This document shows, one piece after another, positions 34,701 through 45,292 of a stretch of 64,000 nt of DNA. The stretch spans positions 15,078,214 to 15,142,213 of the forward strand of contig CM029111.1 of NCBI GenBank assembly GCA_016859345.1, in the 5' to 3' direction. The notes beneath the pieces are model-generated. The model worked only from the letters and a program-made list of their open reading frames with translations, ran no database searches and had not been told where the DNA came from. The stretch's first letter is position 1. Each line of letters opens with the position of its first letter. A program made the position numbers and the translations under genes. This DNA comes from Istiophorus platypterus. Taxonomy: Eukaryota; Chordata; Actinopteri; Istiophoriformes; Istiophoridae.

Positions 34701-36293
34701 TAAAGCTATTATAAACAAATGTATTAAAACAACATTTCACCTTTGATTAAAAACAAAGTATCTATAAAATAACATCTGTAATTATCTCTGCCAAGGACGT
34801 TACGTTTTCACCCGGGTCATGTTGTTTGTTTCTAAGCAGGATTACTCATAATACACTGAACCGTTTTTCACCAACCTTGGTGGAGGGATGGGGCAAGGGC
34901 CAGGAACAAAGCCGTTAATTTTGGGGCACATCCAGTTCATTAACTAAGAATCTGATTTTTTTCCTCTGAAGTCTGGTTTATGTTGTTTGACACTGGCCTT
35001 GGCGGAGGCATGCGCTCTGATGAGCGCCCTTCAAGTCTGTTTTTTTTAATAATGTATCTTATATTCCCAACTGTCAAAAGAAAGTACACCCTGGCTTTTT
35101 ACACAATAACCAGTTGCTGTTGCAGTTACTGGTTTTTTTTTACTTGTTTTTTTACTTTGCCTCCTTATCTCATCATGTGCTGTGTCATCTTTCTTTGCCC
35201 TTTAAGCTGCACAACCCTTACATAACTTAAATAACACTTAAGCAGATGAGTCAGTTAATTCCAAGTATTTACTCTAGCTTTTCTTGCTAAAATATGATGA
35301 AAGGGAAACTGAAATTTTTACCCCTGTGTGCTTCCCCAGGTGGATCGAATGTCTTTCCCGTGTGGCTGCTCCAGGGATGGCTGCGGCAACGTAGCGGGTC
35401 GTATCGAGTTCAACCCCCTGCGTGTGAGAACTCACTACCTGCACACCATCATGAAGCTGGACCTGGAAAAGAGGAGGATGCTCATCCAGGGCCCTGGGGA
35501 CCAGTATGCCGAATCCGACCCAATGTCCTCCCCTACCTCCACGTGCCCCACTTCCCCAGACCTGTCCTCTGTCGCCGGCCTGGACTCCGAGCTGGAGGAG
35601 AGCGAGGTGCAGACAGTGGTGGAGGTTCAGGATATCCTGGCGGAGCAGGACATACTGGAGCGGGAGAACGAGACGGCTGTGCTGCACCTGCAGAGCGCGG
35701 AGGAGCAGGAGAGGAGGGAGAGGGAGGAGGCCGAGGGGGAGGCGGTGCAGCAGGAGATGGGCACTGGAGGTCTCACAGAGCAGCCTCTCTGCCTTATGCC
35801 CGGCGGTTTGGGAGGGGAGCTGCCCGAGCAGGCGGAGGTGCCGGGCGTGGAGCAGGTCCTCCTGCAGGGGCCTTTCCCCAACGGGGCCACGGTGTTGTGC
35901 ATCACTGACAACCAGGAGGAGAGCCCCTCCGACCTCCTCAGAGACTCCACTTCCCTGCTCTACTATCAGCTCAGTCCCATAGAGCCCGGAGCCTTTGAGG
36001 GCCTGCCAAGGGCGGAGGAGGCCGAACAGGAGGAGCGCTCGGCGAGAGAACAGGATGCGAGAAGAGATGAGGGGGAGCGAGCGGGAGAGGAGTCGAAGGG
36101 CGATAAGCCAGAAAAGATCAGCTCCAGGCAGAGTTTGGGTAAATCCTCGACCGATGTGATTCTGTGCTCAGAGGAATGTGCGGCGGTGGCGGAGGAGAAG
36201 CCCTCGAATGGTCAGCAGAGCCCCCCTGAAGAGCAGCGCCAAGGGGAGCCCTGCTCGGAGGGGGACGTGGATCCGCTGCCCCCGGAAGTTTAA
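31721..36293 (+). CDS. csrnp2: Cysteine/serine-rich nuclear protein 2
   Basis: Four coding exons: 31721-31880, 32028-32290, 33181-33477 and 35340-36293. Borders are GT-AG and phases close to 557 residues (human CSRNP2 543). The N-terminus carries the acidic serine-rich SSSDSADSCDSLNPPSS stretch. The conserved CSRNP block follows (VRFDVVTVYYFPRRQGFTSVP and YTLGEFAREQE). The cysteine-rich core has Cys at about 217, 219, 221, 225, 230, 232, 239, 248, 250 and 255. Then come GRIEFNPLRVRTHYLHTIMKL and a long acidic, Glu-rich tail. The family (AXUD1/TAIP) comprises nuclear proteins that activate transcription through an AGAGTG-type site in mammals. CSRNP2 over CSRNP1 or 3 rests on overall match and on the TFCP2 neighbour. 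The Glu-rich C-terminal third diverges most from human. Confidence 0.95.
32562..33057 (+). mobile_element. Degenerate CAGTGGTGGAAAG-type element, interrupted
   Basis: The left end CAGTGGTGGAAAGAAACTA is at 32562. Later pieces CAGTAGTTAAAACTAGCTC (about 32814), GGTGCTTTTACTTAAATGAAGG (about 33017) and GAGTACTTTTTCC (about 33042) match the end of a well-known teleost element that starts with CAGTGGTGGAAAGTAACT. It occupies most of csrnp2 intron 2 and carries an apparent second insertion, listed separately. Confidence 0.6.
32605..32790. mobile_element. hAT-like non-autonomous fragment nested in the element above
   Basis: GAGGCCCAAAGAGGTTAAAATCTCTCATATT and the right end GACCCCCCAGGATTCGGAACCACTG (ending 32790) match the right half of a hAT-type MITE whose termini read CAGTGGTTCC inward. 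The left terminus is not clear. It lies within the span of the CAGTGGTGGAAAG-type element, so it probably inserted later. Confidence 0.45.
33478..35339 (+). other. csrnp2: csrnp2 last intron
   Basis: Separates the two halves of the cysteine-rich region. AT-rich, with a CT run near 34114 and the interspersed repeat at 34785-35035. Otherwise no exon or RNA gene is seen. Confidence 0.6.
34785..35035 (+). repeat. Teleost interspersed repeat (TCTGCCAAGGAGGTTA type)
   Basis: CTGCCAAGGACGTTACGTTTTC, AGCAGGATTACTCATAA, CTTGGTGGAGGGATGGGGCAAGG and CCTTGGCGGAGGCATGCGCTCTGATGAGCGCCCTTC appear in the order typical of a repeat widespread in fish genomes. The class is not certain. It is intronic in csrnp2. 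Confidence 0.65.
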
Positions 36294-38745
36294 CTCTAGC
36301 TTCTCTGCATATGTTTTGCACAATAGCTTCATCTAAGATGAATAAATTACTCATTTCACATTTATTATCGCTATCATCAAGAATGATCACAGGTTGCAAT
36401 CTCTTTTAGTGACTGTCACTGAACTATGTGGCGAAAGAGCTTGACTATTAAACTACACGAGGGAGGGAAGATGCTGAAAGCCCCCACAGATCACTCCCCA
36501 GAAGAAATATGGATGCAGCTACAAGGCGACGTTGTACGTAATTCTGTCGTGGGGGTCGGTGGTGATGAATGCGGCCTTAATAGAAAAACACTTGTGTGTA
36601 GGAGTCTTCGGTCGATGAGAAGTACAGCAAGTAGTGCTTTGTGTAATTTCTGACACAGCGAAAAAACAAAAAACACAAAGCGTGACTGCTGACACGAGCC
36701 TTTCGTATGTAAAACTGTCAACACTAACACAACTTGTTTAGAAGTGCGCACGAAGACCCCAGTGTATCTAGATACCCGCCGGCTCGGTTTCCATCACAGT
36801 CAGTGTGCTGTAGTCAAGCCAAATGAAGGCCTCTGATAGTTTCCTCCGCTGAAAAATAGACCTAATAATAATCCTGGAAATACTTGGGTTTTTTTTGTGT
36901 ACTGTATATGCATTTTCGCAATGTGCAAGACGGAGCTGAGGTCGCTGCTTATGTTTATTTTTTTGGAATTTTTACTTCTTTTTGATCTGTATGCACATTG
37001 TGAAATGAGGGCAGTGAGCGCTGTGGCTCTGCTGCTTCGAGACATGAAGGTAAAGCAACGCGGAGGCGTCGGAGGCGGCATCAGACTGGCAACCGGCCTC
37101 AGCAGTCGCTCTCCCTCGCCTTGGGCTGCTCGTGCTAATGCAGTCGATTCGTCGAAAAAAAAAAGGAAAACAAAACAAACAAACAAAAAAACACAACCTA
37201 GTTTACCTAGTTTACCTGTAGTTACAACGCCTATGATATTATTTCATCGAGTAATGTGTCTTGTGGATTAGATACTGTCGGTCTCACACTTTTTTTTTTT
37301 TTTTTTTTTGTGAGTGAAAGGAAAACATTATTTCTTTACCTACTGCTACACCGTAACTCCATGTAGCCAGTCTCGTCATGTGACGGTGAAACGCCAGAAT
37401 AGATTCCACCCCCCCCTCGTGTCCTCTTATAATAAACGGTTCTGTACGAAGGAGACGGTTCTGAATCACGTGGAAACTTTTCGTATGATGGTATCAGCAT
37501 TTTAAAGAGTCAAAGAAAACAGCATTCTAATGCTATCGAAAGTAGTTATATCAAATGATGTGATGTTACTAATTTATGGAACAGACTGACAATAACCTGA
37601 AATTTGTGTATTTTACATTTGATCTCTATGTGTGTGTGTGGGTGTGTGTGTGTGTGGGGGGGGTGGTTATATGTGTGTATGCCTACTTTAAGTTTTTATG
37701 TCTTTGTGAGAGAGAAAGGTGTGTAAGCATCTGAGTGTGCATACACATGTGTATGTACTGTATTATTACAACAAAGAGGGGCGGGGGGTGTATTATTGTG
37801 GATACATATTTTATTCCTGAAAGGTGCTGATGTTACAGATTTACAGTTCACTGCTTTTTTCCTCCCCCACCATCACGAGAAATGTGATTTTCAAGGAGCT
37901 GTTTCTCGATGACTGACGTTAGGTAAAAGCGTGGGAGAGCCTCACGTAGGATGGCAATAGCTACTGCACTGCAAATCATTACTATGACGATTATGGAAGG
38001 AGGCGTTTGGTCATTGAGTATGTAAATGCAATCGTATAACACTTCTGGTCTTTTTCTGTTGTTTTTTTTTTTCTTTTTACTTGCGCGTGTGTGCGGTTGA
38101 TTCTGATCTGCTCAAGTGTGCCGACTCTTCCTACACAAAATCTAGTCCTTTGTTCTGTTGCCTGAAATTACGGCCGTCGCTTTTTTGGCGTCGGCTCGCC
38201 TGACACAGGATGTGCTGCTGTGTATGAGACGTCTGATTTATTTTCTTTTGCCTTTTTTTTTTTCTTTTTTTAATTGTCTTAATATAAACTTGCTTAAGAG
38301 TTGCACCAAAGCAGTGGTTTCAAGCCTAATTAAACGACGCTGTCGCCCATCAGATTTTAACGGCGTGGCCTCCCTATAGTCGCTGTGAGGCTGTGGATTC
38401 CATTGTGGCCCTTCATTGTGTTCGCTTGACTCTGCCTTGCGATAGTACCATCTTTGAAGTGGTGATGATTACAAGCTGCCTATTGTCGAGCTTTTTGTTC
38501 TTGGCTTTCCGCTAGATAGACTTAGGTTTGGGACCACTGCACCCGAAATTAACTCCAGTACACTTATGTGGTTGTGCGTTTCTCTGGTTGTGCGAATGGG
38601 GTGTGTGATTGTCACAAAAAAGACTTATAAGTTTTGACTTCATCTAAAAGCTGTGAGAAACTACTCTCATGCTAACTGTTGCCTAAAGTGGACAAAAAGT
38701 TTTTTTTATACAAAAATAAAAACAATAAAGTACTCGTTTAAAAAA
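36294..38745 (+). other. csrnp2: csrnp2 3' untranslated region
   Basis: Follows the csrnp2 stop without interruption. Two AATAAA signals at 38715-38720 and 38724-38729 lie before a GTACTCGTTTA stretch and an A run, giving a 3' UTR of about 2.45 kb. It contains an imperfect GT repeat (37628-37656) and T-rich tracts. Reading frames within it are not supported. Confidence 0.6.
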
Positions 38746-39484
38746 AAAAGGGATACAGGTTTATGTTTGTTTATTTTTAGTAGCAGATAAATCTTCACTT
38801 TACGATCACAACATGTAAAGGTTAAAGGTCATCCTGCTATCAATCACCCTTTGGCATGTCCTTGATTTAGTTCGATCACTAATACACAGAGGTTATTGAT
38901 ATTATGAAGTGTCCAGGATATGATGTATAACATTTATTCACAAAAGCCTGATTCCCATGATGACGGTGATGATCTATTTTTGAGATTTTACATTTCTCAC
39001 CATTTGACTTTATTGCCCTTTATTGGCAAATTTGTTTCACATCAGGTAGAACACAGAAAACAAACGAGCATAAAAAATACGTAACACATTAAACATTTAT
39101 GTAAAAAATAAAGCTGAAAACCTACAATACTACACTGCATTAATATGTAAGCACCTACAGATCACATTGAATCAAATAGATTTCCCTTCATAATAATATG
39201 AAGAGAAATTAGCTCAAATACAATTATGAATCAGACATTTGCTTGTTTCCAGTTGAGGAAAAAAATGACTAAAGGATTCATTCACATAATTTTAATCTGA
39301 TTGTTTAGTCGTTACAATCCTCCGCTGCAATGTGACCTGTGTGACCCCGAGACTCTCTGAAATCTGCATGTTATGTTTAGTTACACTAAAGCAGAAAAAG
39401 CAGAAAAATGGGAAGTCCAGTCCTCTCTCAGACCCCCAGGGGTCAATGACAATGCCCGGCCGCCTGCTGCAGCGCGATTGTTGC

Positions 39485-39498
39485 CCACTAGATGGCAG
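39485..39498 (+). promoter_or_regulatory. CTCF consensus match
   Basis: CCACTAGATGGCAG fits the CTCF core consensus CCASYAGRKGGCRS at all 14 positions. It lies about 0.75 kb beyond the csrnp2 polyadenylation signals, where the gene cluster gives way to gene-free DNA. Binding is inference from the motif only. Confidence 0.4.
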
Positions 39499-40923
39499 CA
39501 ATAACTCAGCCTTCCTGCCGAACGCAACCTGCCCTGTGATCGGCATCATCTGCGTCTCATAGTGTCCATTCACCCCAGTTGTTGCTCTGAAATCGGACGC
39601 CCTGCGTGTTTCCATGTTTTAAGTAGCTAGGAGATGTTAACTTAGCCTGTCGTCTTTAGAGTGTTTACTTTTCTGGAAATGGAAAACTCGGTAAAGGCAG
39701 GACAAGCTCCTTCGTGACCTAGTTCTCCACTCTGACCAACCTGACCTTAATTCCCCAGAATGATCGGTGGCTTTTTTAGTGACCCCCCCCCCCCCCCACT
39801 TTCACTGTGTCCAGCAACTGATTGTGAAAGCCAAAATATTTGTTCCTCCTTCAATAGCAGGAAGTCGTGAGCTGGATAAAGTGACATACCGCCTCCCCTT
39901 CTATTCCCCAAGCCAGCAGCGGTTTCTCATGAGCGGCCCCTTGCCAGTGTGCAACCCACACGGCTCTGAGGTCTCTGCTCCAGGGGCCCTCAGGATGCAG
40001 ACTCACTGCTCTGACATTCACTTCCTTTCAGTGAACTCTTGCAAACCGAATACGGATAAAAGCCGGGGACAAATAACAGTCGTATCGGCCAGTGTGTGAC
40101 TTCCCCAGAGGATGCCATTATCTTTGATAGATGCTGAACATGGGACGCTTTGCTGGTTCCGCATGTGACGACAGTTGTCCAGTGTTTTCTGTGGCTCTGA
40201 AGGCCTTTTGTCAAGCCAGCGAAAAGAACCCTGTTCTCAGGTTCTCCCCTAAAGCCCCTTTTTAACGTTTTCCTCCTGTTTTTGAAATAACCGTGGCTTT
40301 ATCTCACAATTACTTTATAGGTTCTGCAGGATATAAGCATCGCTAACACCACTTTTCCCCCGAACTTCTGTTTTGTTATCCAGGACTGGAGCCCATAAGT
40401 GCCCAGTAATTACAAAAATACTGTAAAAAAAAAAAAAAGAAAAGGCCTCTAAAAGGCCTAATTGTTAGTCCCTAGTCTAAAATAATCTTTTTTTGTTCCA
40501 CTGTACCTGCATTTAACTACCAGTATTAACTGGCAAGTTTTTATTGCTACCTAATTAATTTAAAAATGAAATTACACTGTATATTGTGGGCTGTAATATG
40601 AAGAAACCTCAACTGAAAAGGTGAAGGGTGGGTTTTGAAAGATGTATGAGGAATGAAAGGCCTGACAAAAGATATTATGGAGTCACACTGGGAAATGTAG
40701 GGTCTAATTATTTGGAGGTTTGACTCAGACGCAGGACTGAAAAGCAAGGTATGGAAACAAAGGACATCTCCTCAGTGCTGCTTGCATTTGGTCCCTTTTG
40801 TGTCTTTAATGTGTTGTATTCTAATCATGTCTAAAACACTGATGTACCCCTTTAAGTGTGTCCCTTCACTTGACGAAAGTTACTTGATTAAAATTTTCCT
40901 TTCCTATCCATGCCAGCCACCGT

Positions 40924-40925
<2 letters not shown>

Positions 40926-40978
<53 letters not shown>

Positions 40979-40981
40979 TAT

Positions 40982-41016
<35 letters not shown>

Positions 41017-41028
41017 TATGTGTGTAGT
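40926..41028. repeat. Long GT microsatellite
   Basis: About 50 GT units with two short interruptions. A short AC stretch at about 41050-41063 is inverted relative to it, so a hairpin is possible. Confidence 0.95.
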
Positions 41029-41512
41029 ATTCAGGACTGAGAATAGGCCCACACACACACACGTACAAAACACCACAAACATGCAGAAACAAATTACCTC
41101 TGGAACCCCTGGAACAATTGTGGCAGCAGTACACAGCTCCGAGAACTATGCATCCTCTGTTTAACCTTTCCGCCCTCTGCTTTTCTATTGTTTCACTTGT
41201 CCAATGGCCGGAAGAAGCCAGCCGGGGCTGATAGCTTCGGGGCTGATGATGGAAGCACATCGGGAGCATGTCGAAAGATTTTCAAGACAAGACATTAAAA
41301 ACAAACACATCTTTCAGTCAGGGAGGATAGTGGCTCCCGGGCTTTATCTGGGCTCTAATTTTACAGTTGTGACTGGACAGGGCCGTGGAGAGTAACTGGG
41401 CATTAGGCGGGTTAGGGTTGGGAGTGACGTATGCGAAATGGAAAGCTGCCACACCACCCTCACTCCAGTCCACCGGTCTGGAAGTGCTGCTCCAGTGCCT
41501 GGAAAGAATGCT

Positions 41513-41532
41513 CTCTCTCTTTCCCTCTCTCC

Positions 41533-41578
<46 letters not shown>
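41513..41578. repeat. CT microsatellite
   Basis: About 60 bases of CT/CCCT repeats. Confidence 0.95.
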
Positions 41579-41580
<2 letters not shown>

Positions 41581-42042
41581 ACGCCAGCGCCGTGGCATCA
41601 TTGGGCCTTCACCGAAACCAATCCCCTTTAAATGGCACTATTCATAAAACTGGCTGATGGCATTTTCACTAGTCTGCCCTGCTCTGCACATGCTGGCTGA
41701 ACTGGGGAGGGGAAATCTAGACCCTCCGGGAAAAAGTTCACTTTGTTTTCTCGGGAGAGAGGGACCAAGTATCCTCCTGAAAAGAGGAAGGAGGAAACAT
41801 TAAAGGGGGCAAAGGTCAAAATGAAACTGTAGCTGTGCAAACTTTCTCTCTGGGCCCATCAGTGAACTGATAATACATCTCCATAAGCTTGTCTACATTC
41901 AGTATCAGGGGTCTATTCCTTGAAAATTATTTCTTCCCCACATGTCTTTGTTCACTAATGTATACACATGCCATTGTATATGGATGCATTTTCATAACAG
42001 TGTAATGGATATGCTTAAGTATGTTGTAAAGATGCCTTAAAG

Positions 42043-42233
42043 CAGTGATTTCCAATCTTTTTCGCCTCTGACCCCATAAAACGAGGCAGCAACTATTAGT
42101 CAAACCACTTAACATGGACATTAGGAGAGAAAGAGATTTTCCTTTTTTTTTTTTTCCCCCACATCTAGCGACCCATCAGATCTGTCTCTTGGCCCTATGT
42201 CAGCGTACCGACCCCCCAGCTCGGGAGCCACTG
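42043..42233. mobile_element. hAT-type MITE, complete, with 8-bp target duplication
   Basis: The left end CAGTGATTTCCAATC (42043) and right end CGGGAGCCACTG (ending 42233) are imperfect inverted repeats of the CAGTGGTTCCCAACC type. The element is flanked by CCTTAAAG (42035-42042) and CCTTGAAG (42234-42241), an 8-bp target duplication with one mismatch, as expected for hAT transposition. At 191 bp it has no transposase. Confidence 0.8.
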
Positions 42234-42749
42234 CCTTGAAGGGATGGCAACAGATTTTCTCAAGCCCAGCGGGATGTGGCCTTGCAGGTAGTTTCATTGT
42301 TATTTGTCATTTTTTTCCAGGAATCTGGAATCTTTTTTCACACCAGTACAGTGGAAGTAAGTGTGATTCCACAGAAATGAATAATGGAAGTAAAAATAAA
42401 TTCAGTGGCAACTGTTTCCCCAGCAGCACTGGAGGCAGTTCATCTCAAAACTCCACAGACTGCAGTGTCAGCTGTTTTTACAATACAGAGGACTACTGGT
42501 GTCCTAAAAGTGGTTAGAAAGCATTTAATTAATTACTAGTAAATGGCCAATTAGAGGAGGGATTTTTAAAATAATTAAAAAAAACATTTATATGAAAAAA
42601 TAGTGCAAAACTGAATAAGGGTTTATAAAAACAATCAGTAAATGCATAAATCTTAATTTAAATAATTTATATCCAAATAAACAAAGGCAAACTTTGAAAA
42701 AACCTTTTAGAAAGTTTAAAATAAAATAGCTAAATTCACATAAATAGTA

Positions 42750-42845
42750 CAACATGAAGCTACAGCCCACCAACAGCTTAGCTTAGCATAAAGACTTGAA
42801 ACAGGGGAAACCACTGGCCAGGCTCTGTCCAGAGGTAACAAGAGA
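42750..42845 (+). repeat. Fragment of the GTTTGACATTTTGGGA-ended family
   Basis: CATGAAGCTACAGCCCACCAACAGCTTAGCTTAGCATAAAGACTTGAAACAGGGGAAAC and CTGTCCAGAGGTAACAAGAG match the inner left part of the family whose fuller copies are at 14121 and 63079. Termini are missing. Confidence 0.65.
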
Positions 42846-43829
42846 CGACTTTATAGCTTTAAATGCAGGTTTGAAACTGGTTTGAACGTGTGAAGATACA
42901 CTGAAGCCGAAGCCAGGAGCCTTTGTTTATGTCATTCATAAGGTGGCACAGCCAGAACAAGCAAAAAAAGGAAAGGGAACAAAAAAAAAAGCAAAGCAAA
43001 GCAAAGCATGGCAGCAAAGCAGAGCGAGTCCCAGCAGAACCAGAAACACAGCTGTGTGTCCACAGCTGTGTGAAATATGTTGTGTCTCCCTCTGTCTGCT
43101 GGTCCCCAATGGACACGTCCTTCATCGCTACATCCAAGTTCCCCAACAACAACCCTGACACAACATACACTGTGGAAGTTGATGAAAAGGAAAAAACCCC
43201 ACAGCATGTAGTTTCTGTTCCATGCATGATTCCTCGTTTTTGGGTTTTTTTTGTTTTTTTAAATGTTACATGCTCTCGCTTCCTCTCAGTCCGGTAATAA
43301 AAACAGTCCCATTAGCTAAGCAACTGGCAATGTGCCCAGGTTCCCCCGAGGTGGAAGTTAAAATATCTATATGCTTACATAGTCTCTTAACAACAACCAG
43401 TTGGTAACCTCATCTGAATGTTCTCTGTCTTGCCCGGGTAGGGAGAAGAGGTGACTTCATATCAGAGGTATCTGGGGAGAGGGGAATCTGCATTTCCTGC
43501 CCGGCCGTTGAAGTTTTGAGGATGCTTTTAATTTATGCGAGCGTAAAGTTTGTCTTGACAAACTGGCTGATGTTAATCCGGTGAAATCGGTTTTCTCTTC
43601 ATGATTACCATCTTTTTCTTTTTTCTTTCTTTTTTTTTTAAGTCCTACCCAGCAGCTGAAGAGTTGCATCAGATGACGTTGATGGGCAAAAGGGTGGCGA
43701 GGCTCAGATACCGATGAATTGATTGTGACAATGTTATGTATGGTTGATATTATGTCATTAAATATATTACTGTTGCAATATTACAGGACAATGCAGTTCG
43801 TTCTCTCGATCCCTAAACCATGTGTTAGC

Positions 43830-44870
43830 CACGTTGGCGGCATGGCTCTGGGGCTCGCATGGTCATGCTCTCAGTCCACCACTGTGGTCCAGACTAAAAT
43901 ATCTCAAAAGTTATTTGATGGATTGCTGTGAAAATTTCCATGGACAGTCATGGTGACCGGAGGCTGAATCCTAATTAAATCGAATATTTCCCCTGACTTT
44001 TTAGACATCTAGTAAAACTGGCAGATCATCTCCAACAGTCATGGTTCCTGGATGAAGTGCTGTGACAACTTTGGTGATTCCCCATTTTTTTTCTTCCAGT
44101 GCCACAATTAGGTTGGTATTCGTGGGTTTTTTTTATATCTTAATAGCTGTTGGATAGCTCAGGCTGAACTGTAATAACTCTGCTGATCTCCAGACTTCTC
44201 ATCTGGGTCAAAATGATATTTGTCCAGTTCTTTAGTTCATGACCTTTATACTTTTAACATCTGAGACATCCAGCAGTTGTTAAGTAAACATTATTATACA
44301 TATGGAGTCGTGTTTCTGGCCGTCTAGTGAATGTAAGTCTCCTTTTAGCTCTGCTTTAGCCTCCACCAACTCCAGAGGGAACATCTGGCTCTTTGGTTGC
44401 AAAATATCTGTTAGACGTTTCTACCTGTTCAGAAGGATTTTTTTTCGTTGCCGCTGTCACCCAGTGCTCGCTCTGTAGATAATAACCATAAAGAGCACAG
44501 TCTAGACTTCCTCTATTTTGAAAAGTGCCCTGAGATAACCTCTGTTATGATATGGCGCTACATAAATAAAATTGTTCAGCAGCTGGTCTTCGTGTTTGTT
44601 TGTCTGTCGTTTGGTGGTCAGCATGTAGTGTACAGTGGGTTGTTGTTTGTTTTTTTTCTTTTTCACAAACAGTGTGGAAATATCAATTAAAGCCACTTTA
44701 AGTTCTAATTACCTATATTTAGCAAGTATCACACTAAATTAATTGTTATACCCGCTAAATATCAGCATGTTTGCATTGTTACTTTGAACAGGATAGCATG
44801 CTGACATGCAGGCAATTAGCCCAAAACACTACTGAGTAGAGCCTCACAGAGCTGCTAGTGTATGTGTGTG
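43830..44870 (+). repeat. Teleost interspersed repeat, TGGATGGATTGC type, long copy
   Basis: ATCTCAAAAGTTATTTGATGGATTGCTGTGAAAATTTCC, CTGAACTGTAATAACTCTG, GCTAAATATCAGCATGTTTGC and CCTCACAGAGCTGCTAGTG occur in the order seen in a repeat abundant in percomorph fishes. A second, shorter copy is at 59165. The class is uncertain and there is no coding capacity. The right third may be interrupted near 44440-44700 by unrelated sequence. Confidence 0.6.
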
Positions 44871-45224
44871 TCTGGATGGATGTCACCTTTTGTTTGCATC
44901 TTTCAAAACTTTATTAAAGTCTCAGGATGAAAAAGGAAAAGAAAGAAAGCAATCTGCTGATGTTTAAATAGGTGTGTCTTTTTCTAAATGCACTGTTTTC
45001 TAACAGGGCTGCTCTCGCTCTGTGCTGTTTTTGATCCTGATGCTGCTGTCGCCTCAGGCCACGGATGATCAATAGTGTGTTTGCGGTGGTCGGACCTTGT
45101 GTTGCACGAGTGGTGGGAATAAGAGGGATATGTGTTTTAGCGAATCTGGGAAAGGATGTAGAATCGCTTCCTGCCCATGTGCCTTATTCCCTAATGGAAA
45201 CATGTATGTAGAAGCAGGCAGTAG

Positions 45225-45225
45225 T

Positions 45226-45291
<66 letters not shown>
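45225..45291. repeat. GT microsatellite
   Basis: About 32 GT units, nearly uninterrupted. Confidence 0.95.

Positions 45292-45292
<1 letters not shown>

Noticed and set aside
35294..35908. 204-codon Gly/Arg-rich frame overlapping csrnp2
   Set aside because: An off-frame shadow of the GC-rich csrnp2 last exon, whose true frame matches CSRNP proteins.
31721..36293. Identity as CSRNP1 or CSRNP3
   Set aside because: The core is similar across the family, but the tfcp2 neighbour and overall length fit CSRNP2 best.
39292..39615. 107-codon minus-strand frame downstream of csrnp2
   Set aside because: No domain, no splice context, low-complexity Phe/Cys run from an A/G-rich stretch.
40926..41082. 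Apparent CRISPR-like regularity
   Set aside because: It is a dinucleotide microsatellite with no spacers.
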